Shown: positions 22,424 through 33,897 of the stretch, piece after piece
Layout of the letters: every line of letters starts with the position of its first letter
Numbering within the stretch: position 1 is the first letter of the stretch
Made by a program: the position numbers and the translations under genes
Notes under the pieces: model-generated
The model's database searches: none
The model's input: only the letters and a program-made list of their open reading frames with translations
Told to the model about the DNA's origin: nothing
Assembly (NCBI GenBank): GCA_016647705.1
Contig: CM028335.1
Coordinates: 38,880,712 to 38,944,711 of the forward strand
Origin: Eucommia ulmoides
Lineage: Eukaryota; Streptophyta; Magnoliopsida; Garryales; Eucommiaceae
Length of the DNA stretch: 64,000 bases
Reading direction: 5' to 3'

Positions 22424-23895
22424 CTTGTTTTTGGAAGGAATTAAGTCAATGTGTTGTTCCAAGAGTGCAAATATGATATGGTTTTATTATTAAAGGTGAC
22501 CAAACCCTTATATGGGTTACTTACGTACCTTGGCGAGTAACTAAAGATCAGGTCATCATGTAGTTCATTTAAGTTTGGTTTTATGTGTTCTTCATTTTCT
22601 TGATACGTTCTTGATGTTGTTTATTATTTTTGACATGGTTTCATGATTTTGAAATGTTTTCCATGTTTTTATCTTGATTACTTGTTACACATGCTATGTA
22701 TATGAAATTTAAGTATAAATACTACATGATCATGCTATATACAAACATAATATGCATATTTAAGCCAAGATCAAAGGGAGTTTCAAAAAGAAATACCTAC
22801 TTGGGGAAGTAGCCTTCCCTAAATGATTTTCTTCCTTTCCTCCTTAATCTTATTTGGTTGTCCTCAATCCGTTGCCATTAGATCCTTGAGTTCTTCCTCC
22901 AAGAACCTTAATAACTTCACCTGGTGCAGAATTTCACCAAAATTTCGAGGTGTTATAAAATTGGGGGTCTGCACATTCGAGGTAAAAATATCTAGGTTGT
23001 TTGAATCCACCCCATCCATGTCATCCCAAGCAATAAATTCTTGATGGGATGGATGCCGTTAAGTTTAAGTAAGGTGGTGAACCGAATTAGTTCGATTTCG
23101 ATAATGGTTAGTCACTTTCTAAGTAACTTAATTCATTCCCCAGATATTTTGTATAGAGCATATATTTTGTGAGTCATTTAAGTTATGGGTTGGGCCCTTA
23201 ATTCAATGGGCCTTGGTGCTTTGCCAAGATAACTTTGGGTTGGTTGATTTCAAACCAACTCCAAATCCTTAATTACATTGGTAATTTTGGATTTGTTATG
23301 ACATTTTCATGCCTTAATTTAGGTCTTTTGGTTTTTTTAAGGGTATTATTACTTTAAAAAGTAATTTAAACAAATATTTTTTTGTGTCTAACAGACAAAA
23401 CCGGTGATAGTAAATGTTTCAGGGGTCAAAGTAAGAAATCGAGGTAATTTGGTGAAATTTCCGATAACTGAATGCTAGTAACTAATATTTATTCATATTA
23501 GAGGTGATTTGATGAAAATTGACCTTTAATAATGTCATCTTAGACCTCCTTTAATTTTAGGAATTTTGAGATTGAGCCAAAACTTTTACTTTACCAAATT
23601 TAGTAAAATTCAACAGTTTTTATGTTTTCTTGTGTTTTTATGCTTTTTTACGTATTATCCATCATGATCCAAGGTAGAAATTCATTCCCTTTAAACCAAA
23701 TTTAAATTTTATCTGAACTTATACTCTTGATTCTACACTGATTGGGTTGAACAAAATGTAATATCTATAACTGTCTTTCTTTATCATGCAAGTTTACTCA
23801 TAATGACAAAGAAGGAAACACATATATTTTGTTCTACTAGACATTAAAAATAAAGATAGGAATTTAAATGCATACAGTGATTTGGTGAGAGAGAG
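22424..23895. other. Unassigned, probably Tat-type 3' region; one hairpin module
   Basis: A copy of the ~55-bp CTACGTA-hairpin repeat lies at 22511-22567, linking this stretch to the Tat/Ogre-like background to the right. Otherwise only short ORFs without recognised domains (for example 22823-23044). Confidence 0.45.
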
Positions 23896-23924
23896 TCAAG
23901 TTCACTCTCCTTGGTGAGACGTCT

Positions 23925-24836
23925 TTGTATCCACCATCACATATAGGCATTTTTCGCATTTGTCATCAAAGAGTCCTTTATTCTGCCACCAAAGAAAGGA
24001 ATCTTTTGCTTTAATCAACAGAGATTGGAGCGTTTTGCTTCCACCACCAAAGACCGAAATGTTTTGTATTCGTCAACGGAGAATCTTTAATTCTTCTACT
24101 AGAGATAGCAATCATTTTTAATCACCAGAGATTGGAATGTTTTTATTTGGCCACCAGACACATGAATGTTTCTTTTCTATCACCATAGATAGGTATTCTT
24201 CTCTTCCATCACCAAAGATAGGTATGCTCCTCTTCTATCACCAGAGATAGGTATTTTTCTCCTTTATCACTAGAGATAGGTATGTTCATTTTCTACCACC
24301 AGAGATAGTTATGTTCCTCTTCTATCACTAGAGATAGGTATTTTTCTCTTCTACCACCAAAGATAAAAATTGTTTCTCTTCTATCACAAGAGCTAGGCAT
24401 GGCTTCTCTTCTTTTACCAGAGATAGATATTGCTTCTCTTCTATCACCAAAGATAGGTATTGCTTCTATCACCAAAGACATGTATTTCTTTTATCACCTA
24501 AGATGGGTGTTGCTTTTATCACCAAAGACAAGTATAGCTTTTATCACCTAAGGTAGGTATTGCTTCTATCACCAAAGACAAGTATTACTTCTATCACCAA
24601 AGACATATATTGTGTCTATTACCTAAGATAGGTATTGATTCTATCACCAAATACATATATTGCTTCCATCACCAAGGACAGGTATTGCTTCTATCACCAA
24701 TGACATATATTGTTTTTATCACCAAGGATAGGTATTGCTTCTATTACCAAAGACAGGTATTGCTTGCTTCTAATCCCAGAGATAGTGATTGATTGCTTCT
24801 ATTACCAGAGATAGGGATTGGTTTCTTTGATGGATT
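23925..24836. repeat. Tandem array of 25-30 bp units (ATCACCAAAGATAGGTATTGC type)
   Basis: About 30-35 diverged units. A typical unit reads ATCACCAAAGATAGGTATTG plus CTTCT. Units at 24180-24450 are longer (~28-30 bp, with GTTCCTCTTCT or TTTTTCTCTTCT spacers); those at 24450-24770 are ~25 bp. Variation includes ACCAGAG, ACCTAAG and GACAAGT. The minus-strand reading gives an apparent short repetitive peptide (FGDRREA), which I regard as a by-product. Arrays of this kind are known in the 3' UTR of Tat/Ogre elements. Confidence 0.9.
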
Positions 24837-25067
24837 TAATTGATTTATTTATTGTAGATCAGTATTTGGGTGGAAAGGTTATTGGTTGGAGAAACCAATT
24901 CCTAAGTTGTCATATCAATACATGGTTGAAGATGACTGAGAGAAATATTATTGGAGAAAACTCTCGGGGAAACTCGACACTTATTAAAGTTTCTTGGCCA
25001 AACCCCACCTGGGTTACCTAATAAAAAGTAGAACTTCCTGGGGAAAATTTAGCCTCGGATAAAATAT

Positions 25068-25267
25068 GCCCCAGTCGTAGACTGGGGCTTAATGGTTCTT
25101 CCTTCTTTTCGAGGGATTATAAATTTCGATTTTTGAATCTTGAATATTGAACTTTGTATTATTTGAATTTTTAATTTTAAATTGTGCCCCAACTCAAGCT
25201 AGGGAGAGTCTTATTAAGAGATCTCGATAGAGAAATTTTAGATAATGTGCCCTAACTCTAGTTAGGG
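25068..25267. repeat. Hairpin modules of CCCCAGTC/GACTGGGG type
   Basis: Three copies. Around 25069-25087 is CCCCAGTCGTAGACTGGGG, perfect 8-bp arms. At 25186-25204 is GCCCCAACTCAAGCTAGGG. At 25250-25267 is CCCTAACTCTAGTTAGGG, 8-bp arms with a 2-base loop. Arms differ between copies but stay complementary in the first and third. Further copies near 27918, 28042, 28103, 28170, 43492 and 43594. Confidence 0.85.
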
Positions 25268-25484
25268 TAAGTCTTATTAGGAATCTCAATGGAGCGTTCA
25301 GGAAAATACAATGAAACCCACATGGGTTGCCCATATATCCTGAACTGAGAGTATGATTTTCAGTGTTTGATTAAGTTTGAAAACTACCTTGGGTTGCTTT
25401 GATTTATTACGTCATGTTGCTGCTTTGGACAATGACTGTTTCGCTTGATCAGACGACTGAAACCCACTTGGGCTACCTACTGGC

Positions 25485-26080
25485 TCACCCCAGATTTTGA
25501 TAGCGAAAGAAGTAGAGAATTAGAAAGATGATGAAAACATTTTTCATCCCTTCCTCTCTAAGTCATCTAAATTCGTTCATTTTAAACATGGTTTTTCAAG
25601 GACTTTTCTAGGCATCAGTTTTTTTTAAAAAAATCTTGGGCCAGGATTTTATGTTAAAAATGGAGTCGCCTCATATTATAGGGTGAAATGATGTGCTAGG
25701 TCACCAAGATTTTAGAAATTCAGTTTTACTTTGAAATGGCTCGTGTTTTGACATACAAATGTTTGTGTACCACATATATTCTTTAAGTTCAAGATTCGAT
25801 TATGCTTGGGGAATATTTTTCGCACCCCAAGACACCCGTCCATAAATGGTACCTTGGTCTAAGTATATATTCACTGTTAAACATATCCAAGCAGATTTCT
25901 TTGATTTACTTAAATATCAATCATTCTCTTTTTTAAAGTTTTTGCTCTTTTTATGTATTTTACATGATGTAATGTTAAGAAAGTAAATACTACCACTAAT
26001 ACTAGTCAGTGACACTCAATAATAGTTTATATAGACAGAAATATAAATATGTAAGCTATCCGAAATGAAATGTGAACTAA
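25485..26080 (-). repeat. Tat/Ogre-like LTR, left copy
   Basis: Aligns end to end with 56462-57120: CAGATTTTGATAGCG, TTCATCCCTTCCTCT, TTCGTTCATTTT, CTTGGGCCAGGATTTTATG, GTGTGCTAGGTCACC, a block on ACACCCGTCC and ACCTTGGTCTAA, and a tail TATATAGACAGAAATATAAA. The left edge is not followed by a primer-binding site, so on the minus strand this is a 3' or solo LTR. The right limit is uncertain because the partner copy is cut at 57120. Confidence 0.75.
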
Positions 26081-26115
26081 GACTAAATTGTTGGGATATA
26101 TTACCGAAGCAACAC

Positions 26116-28962
26116 ATAGGTTGCCTACATATCTCAGATTGATAAGAATCTAGTCTTTACATAGTTCTTTTTTGTTAGGTTAAAGCATATGGTTTATGTT
26201 ATTAAAGGTGTGACCGAAACCTTATGTGTTGCCTAAGTACTTTAGGTGGTTAACAAAGATCAGGTCAAACATAGTTCATTTTGGTTTAAGTTAAAAGCTG
26301 GGTCGGTTTTTAGTTCGTTTCAGTTGATTATTAGTTGGTTTCAATTGTGACCAACCTGAATCACAACCTTAGTTAGTTATTATTAACAATTTTTAAAGTT
26401 TTGAACAACCTGAATCACAACATTAATTATATTTATTATTAATCCTTCTTAAAGTTGTGAACAACCTGAATCATGACATGATATATACAAAACCTCTTTG
26501 ATTTGGTTAAAAACACATTTACCGAACTATTTTGTTTTGGTTAATTAGTGTTAGGGTATGCGTTGTTAGTTAAAAATGAAATGAAACACCATATATTTAT
26601 GCTAGTCATACTCGTAACGAAGGAAACTAGGAAGGTTTCTAAAGAAGAATCACACACATCCCTGAAGGAATAGAGACCCTCCCTTTATCCCAAGTTCTTA
26701 GCCTCAAGGGTCTGTCGGTATAGTATACAAGTATATATATATATATAGGTGCTAGTCCACAATCCAACCTAGCTGAGATCTTGACATTTAGACAAAAGTA
26801 AATCCGGTTATTCATAGTTCTAGTTAGTATTAACAGTTAGTAAAGAGTCAGTTTAAAGTTATTGAGATAATCATAGAGAGTATGTACAACACATGGTGTG
26901 ATAGTTGTTTTGTTTGAATCGTTACGTGTTCTTGGATGATTTGGGTCCTCATATGTTCTTAACATGTTCTCGGACATTCTGGAGATGCTTGGAATGATTT
27001 TGTATGATTTGAACATAGTTTGGTTGTTAAGACAAAATTAAGTGTTTGTTTGGTTGTTTATGGGTTTTATGTGTTATGTACTTGGTTTGCATTTTAGAGA
27101 AACAATCTAGGCATTCAAGGATTGAAAAAATGAAGACCGCAGCACTCTTTATTTATAGGTTGGGGGCTTGCACATTTATATCTGTGTAGGCTATCCCAGC
27201 CTCTTCCTTAAAACGACGACACACTGGATCCTAAAAATCTTGGTGAGGATGATAGTCTAGTTTAAGCCCTCCTAATGCTATATACTACTATACCTTAGAA
27301 TAGAGAAGTACCTAGATCTAAAGGCCTAAGTGGGGATGACGGTCTAGTACAAGCCCCTCCCCGATCATATATTGAATTATACTACTATGTTCCTAAAAGA
27401 TGACACGTGATTTATCTTAATAAGATGTAGAGAAGATGACAGTCGGTCAATCAAATCCTAGTTGTGACCATATCCAAATGTTTTCCTACTTACCACAAAT
27501 TAATGAGCATTATGTCACATGTAGTTCTAATATGTAAAGTAAATCAAAATTGGGTGAAATGGTTCTGGGTTAGAGAAACCAAATCCGGGGTGTCTAGTCA
27601 GTCTGAGACTGAGGTCGACGTTTATCTCCATGAGCTGGCTTAACTGAGCCGTATTAGGGTGCCTACATATCTCAGACTTAATTGAGAATCAGGTCAAATG
27701 AAGTTTAGATTTGTGAAGTCTATCAATATTTGGGGGAACAGGTTTTTCGTTAGGGAAACTAATTCCTGGATCATCATATCAATACAAGATTGAAAATGAA
27801 TGAGTGACCCTCAGGGAAACTCAACACCTAGTGGAGTTTCTGGGCCACATCCCACCTGGGACTACTTAACGAGGACTAGAAAACTTCCAGAGAGAAATTT
27901 AACCTCAGATAAAATATAGCGCAATCATAGACTAGGGCTTTGTGATGCTACTTTACTTTTTAGGGATTATATGTTTCAGTTTTGAATTTGGTACCAGTCT
28001 TATATCATAAAACTCTCTACAGAGAAGATCTGATATAATGTGCCCCAACTCTAGCAGGCGCGACTCCTATCATAGAATCTAAATGCAAAAATTGGATATA
28101 ATATGCCCCAACTCTTGCTGGCACGAGTCCCATCATAGATTCTAGATGATGAAACTTGGTTATAATATACCCCAACTCTAACTAGGGTGCGAGACTAGCT
28201 CCAGAGCATTCAAAGGATGTGGCAGAGCCCATATGGGTTGCATCCATTTAATGAATTGAGCGTGTGATTGTAATATTTTTTTTTAATCCGAAAACCCAAT
28301 TAGGTTGTTTATGTATATTGGTATTATTGTTCTGGATGGTGATCATCGGATGACTAAAACCCACTTGGTTTATCTACATTCACTAACTTCTTGGGTTAGG
28401 AATCCAGTCAAAATGTAGTTCGGCCCTCGTTATGCTATCTCAGATTGTTTAACGCACCCACGAGGGCTTCCTATGTACCTTGGTAATCTACCAAGGATAA
28501 GGCTGATGCGTAGTTCGAGCACAGGTATCCTTTGTTGTCTACTTAACAAAAGGATTAACTTTTTAAGGAAGTCAAAGGACTTCTCGGGAGATGCGCCCTG
28601 ATACAGAGCTGAGCAAATGTCATAATGCGAACATCTCTCAGACTTTGATCGAACCCACTTGGGTTTCTTGCGTACATTGGTGATCTACCACGGACAGGAT
28701 GAAGCTTAGTTTGTTGGGGATGAAGGAATTTTGTTTAAGATGATGACCCATACTATAAAGGTTTCACGTATCTTGGTATTTACTAGAACTTAGGTCGACA
28801 CCTAATTCGTTGTTGACTGGTTAAAGCTTAACAGGATTAAATTTGGATTGGTAGGCTATTGTTGTATTTAGTATGGTTCAATTTCAATTGATTGGGGGAT
28901 TTATTATTGAGCAACTCTGTGGGGATTTTATTGTTTATCATGATTTAATCCCAATGAGAGTG
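26116..28962. repeat. Hairpin-rich 3' region of the Tat-like element, left part
   Basis: Six copies of a ~55-bp module start near 26116, 26224, 27655, 28462, 28659 and 28757. Each runs GGGTTGCCTACATATC, inner stem, loop, inner stem, GAATCAGGTC, then ACGTAGTTC or a variant. Inner stems pair, for example CCTTGGT/ACCAAGG in the 28462 copy and TCTCA/TGAGA in the 27655 copy. CCCCAACTC-type modules lie between them. No coding potential is visible. Confidence 0.85.
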
Positions 28963-30125
28963 TGATAAAGGGATTTTTCGTCATTATATCTTTATAGTTA
29001 AGACTTCGTTTTAAGTGAACTTTAGTGATTTTATTGTTAGTTTTTATATTTTGGTTTTATTGTGTATGTTTTGAGAAAAATAAAAAAATCAAGAAAGAAT
29101 GGACAAAAAGCAGACTCTCCGTGCTGCAGTGCAAATCAGATGGCGTGGCAGCGGGATCACTCCTGCATTTTAGTGCTACTGCGGGATCCCTTCCCACTGC
29201 AGCATAGACCATTGTGACAAAAAAACAACACCTATTAACTTTGAGGCGGCGCTACAGCGAGGTAGTTTCGTTGCACCATGTGTTTGCGGATCTGACACCT
29301 TCTGAAGCATTTTGGCCAACGTTTTTGGGACAAAAAAAGGGGGATAGAGGTTTGGAATTGAACTTCTGGTGTAGATGAAGAGGGAGATTGCAGATTTGGG
29401 TGGCGAGCTTGAAGATTAAAGATTCTTAGAGCTTCTCCGACTCTAGTTTTTCCATCTTTTCTTCTCTTTTCCTTCTTGTGCATGATAAACTTGAGATTTC
29501 TGATTGTTGATTGATTTCGAATGAAAGGTTTATGCAAAGGATAAATTGGATATCATAAATGTGTGGGATTAGGCACTTGACAAAGTTAATTTTGCACATT
29601 GATACCGAAGAAACACAACTCTGAGTATACTAGTACGAAAGGGTAGTATAGTTTAGGTAGCCATTTGATGGCCAATACTTAATGATTGGATAATTAATTG
29701 AATTTAATAGACATATTAATTCAAGTAATTATAAAAATTACCTTAATTGGCACTCGATGGAGAGAGTGAGGTTACTATAGAGACCCATGGTTAATGATTA
29801 ACCATAAATTTAATTAACAAGCTTCAATTGGATTAACATAGTTTACCAAAGTGATGTCACCCCCCCCTACCCGCCCTCCCCTAGAATCCTTATTCCACTA
29901 AATTTCCTTAAATCCTTTCTCCAATAGCTATTTACTTTCTTTGTTAATTATTAATTTTGTTGTTAGTTTAATTTTTATGACTAAATCTTGATAGTCCATT
30001 CTAATAGTGGTACTTAGTTTTTTCTAACTACAATCCTATAGGATGATACTCGATCTTTGGATAACTTTATTAGTTGTTCAACCTCATGCACTTGCGAGTA
30101 AATATAGCGCATAATTATCGTAACA
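28963..30125 (+). repeat. 5' LTR of element A
   Basis: Begins TGATAAAGGGATTTTTCG and ends TTATCGTAACA. It pairs with 39818-41182. It includes a GC-rich section (29117-29275) with GCTGCAGTGC, CGTGGCAGCG, ACTGCAGCA and GCGGCGCTACAGCG, the counterpart of the palindrome cassettes in families B and C. A C7/GCCCTCCCC tract at 29861-29882 is not in the right LTR. Confidence 0.85.
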
Positions 30126-30131
30126 AGTTTT

Positions 30132-30149
30132 TGGCACCGTTGCCGGGGA
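30132..30149 (+). promoter_or_regulatory. Primer-binding site of element A, tRNA-Asp type
   Basis: TGGCACCGTTGCCGGGGA, one mismatch to the sequence complementary to the 3' end of plant tRNA-Asp(GTC) including CCA. This is characteristic of Athila-type elements. Confidence 0.9.
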
Positions 30150-30352
30150 TTGAAAGTTAGAAATTAAGTTGATATTGCCAACAAGTAACTTGATCTTAAT
30201 TTAGATATTTTTTTAGTTTGATATTTTTCTTTGGTTGTGGTGGTTGATAGTTTATGTGACCAAGCCATAGCTTGGAAATTCATCATCTTGATGTAGAAGT
30301 TGAAGGCACACTAAGGAGATTAAGGAGAGAAATGAGAAACCAAGCTTAGGAA

Positions 30353-30645
30353 ATGGCCGACAGTGGTAATAATCATCTACCGTAACAACCGTCGGTACCT
30401 CAAACACCACCACAACAATAGAAATGCATCATCTGAGATTATTTTAGACCCGTTGTGAATGATAATTACTCTGGGATTAGAAAGCAACCAATCCACACCA
30501 ATAATTTTTAGCTGAAGCCTGCCCTGATCAACATGGTTCAACAAAATCAATATGGTAGGCTTCTATATGAAATTCCTATTGTCCATTTAGCAACTTTCTT
30601 GGAGATATATGACACCGTGAAGATTAATAGAGTCGCGGAAGATGT
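30353..30645 (+). pseudogene. Gag N-terminal relic of element A
   Basis: From the ATG at 30353 the frame reads MADSGNNHLP, a stop, QPSVPQTPPQQ, a stop, then DYFRPVVNDNYSG, LKPALINMVQQNQYG and VHLATFLEIYDTVKIN. It aligns with the start of gag in element C (61747-62040), where the equivalent is NMV-x-x-NQHGG...ATFLEICNTIKINGVAEDV. It breaks off at RVAEDV, where family-B sequence begins. Stops at positions that are Gln codons in relatives suggest C-to-T decay. Confidence 0.82.
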
Positions 30646-30649
30646 CCAT

Positions 30650-32774
30650 TTGGCAAATGTTTGTTTAGTGCTAATATGTGTATGTTTGTTGTTGTTGTGT
30701 GCTGAGTTTGGTAGTTCATATGGGTCATTACCCGATGATGATATTATCCCCAGGTTGTTTGTCGAGGTTAAGGGTAATGTCCATTCATGTGTGTTATATG
30801 TGTTTGGCATGCTGTTTTGGTGAAAGTTATTATGTATCCTAATTTCCACGAGCATGTAGACTCAATGTATAACTATCCAATTGATTTGAGACCTATTATT
30901 CATTATCCAAATTCATGACAATTTAAGGGATTCTAGAACCTGATTGGGGGAACTTGAGGCGAAATCTGAGGTAAGGTAGTTCAGGAGACATGATTTAGGC
31001 ATTCATTTTGTTGCTTGAGCCTTTAAATCTTACCTTGTAGTATGTTTATCCCTCGTTACCTTGTCGAATCCTATAAGTCATTCAATTATGAACACGTAAC
31101 AAATACCCTGGCCGATAAAACGTTTTCCAAACCTAAGTCGCTAAACCGAAGGCATACTTTGAGTGAAATCAAGTTAGCATTCGTTTATGCTACTTGAAGT
31201 GAGCGGTTGGGTTTTGGGCAAACTTTTCTTTGGTTCGGTATTCGAGTACTCACTTGTCATTTTTCTTTTCATTTTAACCACACCCGTGAAATTGTAATAA
31301 TCGAATAAGTTTGGGGTGTGGTTCGTTTAAAAAAACAAAAAAAATATTTGTAAATAACGTTCTATTTCCGTTTCTTGTGACAAGTGAGTACAACGTTCTT
31401 AAATGTTTGTTCAGGGTTGTTTCTTTAATGTGTGGGGTTACGAGTGTGATTATGTACCAAGCGTTGTGCCTTGGGTATCATTGAGTTAATGACATTAACC
31501 TGTTTTATATTCCTAATATACCCTTGGCCATTTTCCAAAAATTGAACCAAGTCCTATTGATCTTTTTGAATTTTCAAGCCTACATTTGTGGAGAGTAGAA
31601 CCCATTCAGGCATATGGATATCCTAATCCTTTACAGTTTTAAATCGTGAGCTTTGTTGGTGGATAATCTAATCCGGTCGTTGGATAGTTGTATAATTGAG
31701 TTTTTGCACATACACTTGAACATGATCTAGAATGACATTTACCATTATTGAATGTTGAAATTCTAGAATACCACATGGTGTGTTTTAATCCTGCACTCGA
31801 TATGATTGCGAGCCGTTGAGGGAAAATATTTTGGTCGGAATAGTTGAATTCAAAACTCGCATGCTGTTGTTTGTGTTTTTATTCATTTTTAGTTTTGTGT
31901 TTTTTTTTTGTTTTACTGTGAGTGCTTTGCTCGAGGACTGCCAAAATTCTATGTTTGGGGGTATTTGATAGGTGTAATTTATCTATTTATTCCCAAGCCG
32001 ATTTTCGCAATTTTTGAGTATTTTTATAGCGTTTTAATATATTTTAATACGTTTTTATTTGTTTTGTTATAAATCAGGTGTTTGGGATGAAAAAGGATGA
32101 AAACGAGTCATAATCGAGCAAGTCGGTGGAAGAATGGTAGAGAAAAAGAGCAAAAATATCAAAGTTCAGAGCATGCATCCACCGCTATAGTAGTGAAATC
32201 CATTGCTGCAGTGGTCAAAATGCATAGAGTTGCTAAACATAACGTGATGATCTGATGACCTGAGAAGGCGTTAGAAAGTATGTAATCCGTGAGGTTGGAG
32301 TGAGACTTATGTAACCAAGTGTCATATAGACGCTCGAGGGGGACTTCGGCATTGAAGTGAAGTCACATATTCATTCACTTTACACTCAGGAGAGGTAGTG
32401 AGTGAGATTTCGAACCTAAATTGTCGGATAAAGTGAATGTCGTTAATGTAATTTAGATTGAATTGAACGCATATAAATGAACGAAATTAATCCCTAGACA
32501 ATTTACTCCCTTAAACGTCAATATTAGTATATTCGTTTAATTAGTTTAATTAACTTAGTCTAGTTTATTATTTTATAAAACAAAAATATAAATTGAGTCT
32601 CCTAGATAAAGTTAGGTTATGAGTCTCCTAGATAAAGTTAGGTTATGATAATTGCGATACTTAGCGACTTTCTAGTCCAATTCCTGTAGGTACGACAACC
32701 CTTAGTCTTCTCACTCTACTAAAACATGACCCGTACACTTGCAGTGAAAATAGCGACGTAATATTTTGCTACCA
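30650..32774 (+). mobile_element. Truncated family-B element inside gag of element A
   Basis: From ~30650 the sequence matches 49400-50732 of element B (the 3' untranslated interior), then a purine tract GTTTGGGGGTATT (31953-31965) and a family-B LTR (31966-32774). The LTR is 0.8 kb instead of 1.34 kb because ~0.5 kb is missing between GAGTTGCTAA and ACGTGATGATCT (around 32235). The left LTR and 5' interior are gone together with ~300 codons of the host's gag, so a deletion followed or accompanied insertion. Host sequence resumes at 32775. Confidence 0.8.
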
Positions 32775-32785
32775 ATTACACCAAT

Positions 32786-33810
32786 ATGCATGAAACCAAC
32801 CCAAAGGATTGCAAGGCTATCACTTTGAGAAGTGGTAAGGAAGATAAAACAACAAAGCGACAAGAGGATGAGTCCAAAGAGAAAGCTAGCTGTGGAAATG
32901 AGGCCATTATGGATGAGAAGAAAAATGAAGTTCCCAAGGTAACTCCAGATTCCATCTCATGTTTGGAGAATGCTCCCATGATCACTCCGCCTTTACTGTA
33001 CCCATAATGGTTTCAAAAGGAGAAGTTGTATTTGTTAAGTTTCTAGAAATTTTCAAGGAAATCCACATCAACATTTCTTTTGCGGATGCGTTAAAACAAA
33101 TGCCCAATTATGGGAAATTTTTAAGGATATCATGGTCAAGAAGAAAAATTTAGATGAATACGAAACCGTCAAGCTCACAGAAGAATGCAGTGCGATTCTT
33201 CAACTTAAAATACCGCAAAAAATTGAAAAATCCCGGAACCTTTACCATCCCATGTATCAATCTTATGCCTTTATCCGTTTTTCAAAAGTTAGGGCTTGGA
33301 GAAGTAAAGCCCACTACTATTTCCTTGCAAATGGTGGATCATTCTCTTACTTATCCAAGGGGCTTTATTGATAATTTATTGGTAAAGGTAGATAAATTTA
33401 TTTTTCTGGTTGATTTTGTTGTGTTAGATATTAAAGAAGACCAAAAAATTTCCATTATTCTTGGGAGGCGTTTTCTTGCAACTGAAAAGGCTTTGATTGT
33501 TGTGCACAATGGGAATCTAACTCTAAGGGTCAATGAAGAGGAAGTCAAGTTTAACATCTTCAAAACCATGAGGTTTTTGGAAGAACGTTCAACTTGTAAT
33601 CGGGTGGAGGTGGTAGACTCTTGTGTTAAAGAGTTCATTCAAGAGATTGTGCATTATGATCCTTTGGATTATAGTCTCACCAATTCATTATCTATGGTGG
33701 ATTTTGGTGAGGAGGAATATACCAAAGAAGACAGTGTTGGGGATTGTGTTTTGGCTCTTCAAGTTTTACCTAGTGAAGCGGTTAATGTGGCTCAAGTGGA
33801 TATTTTTTAG
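32786..33810 (+). pseudogene. Gag C-terminal and protease relic of element A; protease active site deleted
   Basis: The first frame (32786-33007) has ETNPKDCKAITLRSGKED, matching gag of element C near SRECKVIKLRSD. A region around 33060-33180 aligns with KIHINIPFADALEQMPNYGK and YETVKLTEECSAIL of element C. The frame 33154-33810 reads PGTFTIPC directly followed by INLMPLSVFQKLGLG. In element C 17 residues lie between these two blocks and contain the catalytic LCDLGAS. The loss is exactly 51 bases and keeps the frame. Downstream are VDKFIFLVDFVVLDI, IILGRRFLATEKALI and GNLTLRVNEEEVKFNI, the C-terminal half of retropepsin. Without the Asp-Gly pair it could not cleave. Confidence 0.87.
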
Positions 33811-33897
33811 GAGCATAAGGGTTCACCTAGTTCTTCAAATTCACCTCAAGGTGGGTTAGTTTTTAAATAATTACTCAAGCACCTTTGGTATGTCTTT

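Noticed and set aside
24293-24481. Minus-strand ORF with repeated FGDRREA-like peptide
   Set aside because: A by-product of the tandem DNA repeat; unit length varies between 25 and 30 bases so the frame is not kept along the array.
23925-24836. CRISPR-like array of short repeats
   Set aside because: Units are contiguous and diverged, with no unique spacers; the context is a plant retrotransposon.
32786-33007. Possible independent host gene with a Lys/Glu-rich product
   Set aside because: Aligns with the gag C-terminus of element C (CKVIKLRSD region) and leads straight into protease.
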